A DNA stretch of 8,036 nt from Oscillospiraceae bacterium (GTDB lineage: Bacteria > Bacillota > Clostridia > Oscillospirales > Ruminococcaceae). Positions 6,050-8,036 of the stretch are shown here, piece by piece. How positions within the stretch are numbered: position 1 is the stretch's first letter; each line of letters starts with the position of its first letter. The translations under genes were made by a program, and so were the position numbers. The stretch covers positions 1 to 8,036 of the forward strand of contig JAUNBN010000053.1 of assembly GCA_030527085.1 (NCBI GenBank), given 5' to 3'. Under the pieces are notes generated by a model. That model was given only the letters and a program-made list of their open reading frames with translations. It did not search any database and was not told the origin of the DNA.

Positions 6050-6436
6050 ACAATATAGGCGGTCAAGCGATGCGACAATTCTTATGCTGATGCCGGCATT
6101 CAAAATCATGGTGATTCCAGCTTTTTTCTTTGTTTATGACGGTACAATATCGGCGAAGTTCGATTCAAAATTGTTTCTATTGCTCATTGCGCCTTTTAAG
6201 CAGCAGTGGCCGTATGCATGCCTTTGTGTGTTATACCACGCGGCACGCCGCGATACCGCACAACACGAAAGCGTTGAAAGCGCTCGCAAAACGCGGATCA
6301 AACGGCACTGCATGATACTCTGCACTTTCGGGGCAAATACGGCTGATTTTAGGGTAGAACTCACCACCTGCGTTTTTTGAGTTTTGAAAATCACGTTTTC
6401 ATGCCAAGTTTTATGCCGCTGTGCGAAACGAGGGGT
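6050..6436. other. Non-coding stretch between convergent operons
   Basis: Open frames of 60-98 codons occur on both strands, but none has a convincing ribosome binding site, start or recognisable protein, and they overlap each other. Small inverted repeats are visible: CGCGGC/GCCGCG at 6239-6252, and TGAAAA/TTTTCA with a five-base loop at 6385-6401. GAAAGCG occurs twice in close succession near 6268-6284. Together with the neighbouring recombinase fragment this looks like decayed mobile DNA, but nothing identifies the element. Confidence 0.45.
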
Positions 6437-6661
6437 TCAGCACTCGTGTTTGTGCGGTTTTCTCCTTTCATTTTTGGGAGACTTCTCGGCGGCTGCGCTC
6501 TCTCGCTTTAATTCATTCAAGTTTTCCAAATCAACGCTGTCCCACTTTAGGTCGAGCTGCTCGCCTATACGAACTCCTGTAAACAGCGCAAACTTTATTC
6601 CGAGCGCCGCGTGGCTCGGTGAGTTATCTACGGCAGCGAGCAGCTTTTGTTCTTTGATAAG
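6437..6661 (-). pseudogene. Tyrosine recombinase (phage-type integrase) fragment
   Basis: An open stretch of 74 codons without a start encodes the front part of an integrase catalytic domain. LIKEQKLLAAVDNS (1-14) matches the helix that opens the domain, and ALFTGVRIGEQLDLKWDSVD (25-44) matches the conserved box around the first catalytic arginine (R31 here; family pattern like lallTGlRigEllaLkWsDid). After DLEN (44-47) similarity stops; the frame runs through unrelated charged residues to TGA at 6437-6439. The N-terminal arm domain and the later catalytic residues (second Arg, His, Tyr) are missing. Upstream in frame there is a TAG inside the adjacent terminator hairpin. It is a non-functional relic of an integrated element. 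The match is short but the motif is distinctive. Confidence 0.72.
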
Positions 6662-6664
6662 CTG

Positions 6665-6701
6665 ACCACAAAACCGCCAATCCTATCGGCGGTTTTGTGG
6701 T
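6665..6701. terminator. Perfect 14-bp inverted repeat, likely bidirectional terminator
   Basis: Arms ACCACAAAACCGCC (6665-6678) and GGCGGTTTTGTGGT (6688-6701) are exact complements around a nine-base loop. A short GC stem CCGCC/GGCGG flanked by AAAA and TTTT is the usual design of a terminator working on both strands. It lies 132 bp beyond the tautomerase stop and could close the deoB-tautomerase transcript, and any read-through from the importer side. It directly abuts the recombinase fragment. Confidence 0.7.
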
Positions 6702-6832
6702 GTTGCTATACAGATATCAAGGCTTTTGTCGTTAAAATCGGCTTGTTGAGACGGGTTTTGAGCAGGGTCAATGGCTTTGAGGTCATTGTGTGTTATGCAA
6801 AGCTTTATACCGCTCGAAAGCGCGTGCCCTTC
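6702..6832. other. Gap between the terminator and the tautomerase gene
   Basis: No gene is supported here. A short hairpin CGCT-TTCG-AGCG (minus strand, 6811-6822) lies 10 bp after the tautomerase stop without a following T-run. An unstarted minus-strand frame runs to a TAG inside the terminator at 6683-6685 and has no recognised similarity. Confidence 0.4.
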
Positions 6833-7174
6833 TCAGTGCAGAGTACCCCTCGAGCCCCATGTGTCGAGGTCTATCATAGACATATAGACCTGCGGAATAC
6901 TCAATCCGAGCTGTTTCTGAAACAGACTGTACAGCGCCTCGATATAATTCTTCTGGTCGTTCATCTCTATCGGGCGTTGGAACTGCGTCTCCATAAACGC
7001 GCATTCGGCGAACTCCCCGTCGCGGAAAATCTCGCAGGCGTCGTCTATGTGTATCATGGCGCGTTGCGCGGGCTTGCCGGGGAGCAGCTTAACGCATTCC
7101 ATTATACTCAGAGCGAGCCTCTTTTTCTCCTCTTCGCTCAGAGTAAGAGTAGTTTTAAAATGAAGATAAGGCAT
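6833..7174 (-). CDS. MIF-like tautomerase superfamily protein
   Basis: A 113-residue protein, the normal length for the macrophage migration inhibitory factor branch of the tautomerase superfamily. It begins Met-Pro-Tyr, so removal of Met would expose the catalytic N-terminal proline. LLPGKPAQRAMIHI (30-43) aligns with the MIF ATGKPPQYIAVHV region and supplies the conserved lysine K34. NYIEALYSLFQKQLGLSIPQVYMSMIDLD (76-104) matches the C-terminal helix and strand that pack the trimer. Keto-enol tautomerisation of a phenylpyruvate-like compound is the family activity; the physiological substrate in bacteria is generally unknown. It starts 12 bp after deoB, with AGGGGG eight bases before the ATG, so the two are probably cotranscribed. 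No signal peptide is seen, so it is cytoplasmic. Confidence 0.85.
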   Translation of the reverse strand: MPYLHFKTTLTLSEEEKKRLALSIMECVKLLPGKPAQRAMIHIDDACEIFRDGEFAECAFMETQFQRPIEMNDQKNYIEALYSLFQKQLGLSIPQVYMSMIDLDTWGSRGTLH

Positions 7175-7186
7175 TCTTATTGCCCC

Positions 7187-8036
7187 CTACTTTTTAATAT
7201 CCGCAAGGAAGGATGTTCCCGCGGGGAAGCCTTCTATCCCGAGATAGTCAGCGGTGGTCGCGGCGATATCCGCAAAGGTGGCACGCGTGTGCAAGTTCAC
7301 TCCCTGCTTGAGCTTTTTGCCGTAAACGAGCAGTGGCGTGTGCTCGCGTGTGTGGTCTGTTCCCTTTGTCGTTGGGTCGCAGCCGTGGTCGGCGGTTATA
7401 ATGAATACGTCGTCGTCCTTCAAGCCGTCGAGTATCTCCGGAAGCCTTGAGTCAAAATACTCCAACGCGTCGGAGTATCCCTGTGCGTTGTTTCGGTGTC
7501 CGTAAAGCATGTCAAAATCAACGAGGTTCACAAACATGAGACCGTCGAAATCCTCCGCGAGGAATTTAAGTGTAGCCTCGATGCCCTGATGATTGTTCTT
7601 CGTATGGTCCACCCTCGTGATGCCGATGTTGTTAAAAATATCCTCAATCTTCCCCACCGCGAGCACCTGCTGACCGCTCTCGGAGATATACTCCAGCACC
7701 GTCTTGCCAGGCGGGTCAATGGAAAAATCCTTGCGATTTTCGGTGCGGGTAAAGCCCACCTCAACGTTGCCAACAAACGGTCTGCAAATAATTCGGGAGA
7801 CCTCGTCGTCACCCATAAGCAACTCACGGGCGATACGGCATATCTCATATTGCCTTTCAAGCGGTATTATCTCTTCGTGCATTGCTATCTGCATAAGGAT
7901 GTCGGCAGAGGTGTAAATTATTGGGTACCCCGTGCGCATGTGCTCCTCGCCGAGCACCTTGATTATCTCCGTGCCTGAGGAGAGGTAGTTGCCGATGACC
8001 TTCGTGCCGATGCGGCGCTCGAGCTCGGAGGTTATT
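7187..8036 (-). CDS. deoB: Phosphopentomutase, N-terminus off window
   Basis: The last 282 residues of DeoB, which interconverts (deoxy)ribose 1-phosphate and 5-phosphate in nucleoside salvage; full proteins are about 390-400 residues, so roughly the first 110 lie beyond the right edge. The frame runs unbroken to base 8036, and the stretch before the internal GTG at 7955-7957 (RRIGTKVIGNYLSSGTEII) is clearly DeoB, so that GTG is not the start. Visible hallmarks are the cap-domain TSADILMQIAMHEE, PFVGN and RKDFSIDPPGKT segments, then the metal-binding NLVDFDMLYGHRN and TADHGCDP..GTDHTREHTP motifs of the alkaline phosphatase superfamily. All expected C-terminal metal ligands (Asp, His, Asp-His, His-x3-His) appear to be present, so it should be active. 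It is followed by the tautomerase gene on the same strand. Confidence 0.96.
   Translation of the reverse strand, partial: ITSELERRIGTKVIGNYLSSGTEIIKVLGEEHMRTGYPIIYTSADILMQIAMHEEIIPLERQYEICRIARELLMGDDEVSRIICRPFVGNVEVGFTRTENRKDFSIDPPGKTVLEYISESGQQVLAVGKIEDIFNNIGITRVDHTKNNHQGIEATLKFLAEDFDGLMFVNLVDFDMLYGHRNNAQGYSDALEYFDSRLPEILDGLKDDDVFIITADHGCDPTTKGTDHTREHTPLLVYGKKLKQGVNLHTRATFADIAATTADYLGIEGFPAGTSFLADIKK

Noticed and set aside
6084..6394. Overlapping 86- and 98-codon frames on opposite strands in the convergent gap
   Set aside because: Neither has a convincing start signal or protein similarity that I can recognise; composition suggests non-coding or decayed DNA.
6647..7450. A 267-codon plus-strand open frame across the deoB and tautomerase genes
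   Set aside because: It is antisense to two well-supported genes and has no ribosome binding site or recognisable motif.
1..8036. CRISPR array, tRNA or rRNA genes
   Set aside because: No regularly spaced direct repeats and no tRNA or rRNA consensus stretches were seen on either strand.

Overview
The window looks like a chromosomal segment of an anaerobic, fairly GC-rich Firmicute, probably of the Clostridia (Oscillospiraceae-like). The evidence is the AsrA-type anaerobic sulfite reductase subunit with an FNT-family channel, strong GGAGG ribosome binding sites, intrinsic terminators, and Clostridia-style Crp/Fnr, FecCD and DeoB proteins. Family assignments come from reading protein motifs by eye; no database search was run.

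Left arm (1-2503, minus strand): a Crp/Fnr-family regulator gene is closed by a strong intrinsic terminator. It is followed by a channel gene of the formate/nitrite/hydrosulfide family and then, 3 bp downstream, by asrA, which runs off the left edge. This is the known clostridial arrangement in which a hydrosulfide channel travels with the asrABC sulfite reductase. The expected job is reduction of sulfite to sulfide and movement of HS- across the membrane, probably under the regulator encoded next to it. asrB and asrC would lie to the left of the window.

Middle (2504-6002, plus strand): a divergent 312-bp control region holds several inverted repeats. It is followed by four tightly overlapping genes: a small degenerate HD-domain-like protein, a cluster A (FecB/BtuF-type) substrate-binding lipoprotein, a FecCD/BtuC-type permease and an ATPase. 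Together the last three form one importer for a metal chelate (iron-siderophore, heme or corrinoid; the ligand cannot be read from sequence). Because AsrC is a siroheme and iron-sulfur enzyme, an iron or tetrapyrrole importer beside it would make sense, but that link is inference.

Right arm (6003-8036): about 830 bp between convergent operons contain no intact gene. They hold a broken tyrosine-recombinase fragment on the minus strand and a perfect 14-bp inverted repeat that looks like a bidirectional terminator. A minus-strand pair follows: phosphopentomutase (deoB, 5' end off the right edge) and a MIF-like tautomerase.

The most interesting points are: a terminator-like sequence present twice, once as the regulator's terminator and once in the control region upstream of the importer; the HD-like first gene of the importer operon, which has lost most metal-ligand residues; an apparent base-composition shift inside the importer operon at the ATPase gene; and the integrase relic downstream. 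I did not find clear evidence of a wholly new system.
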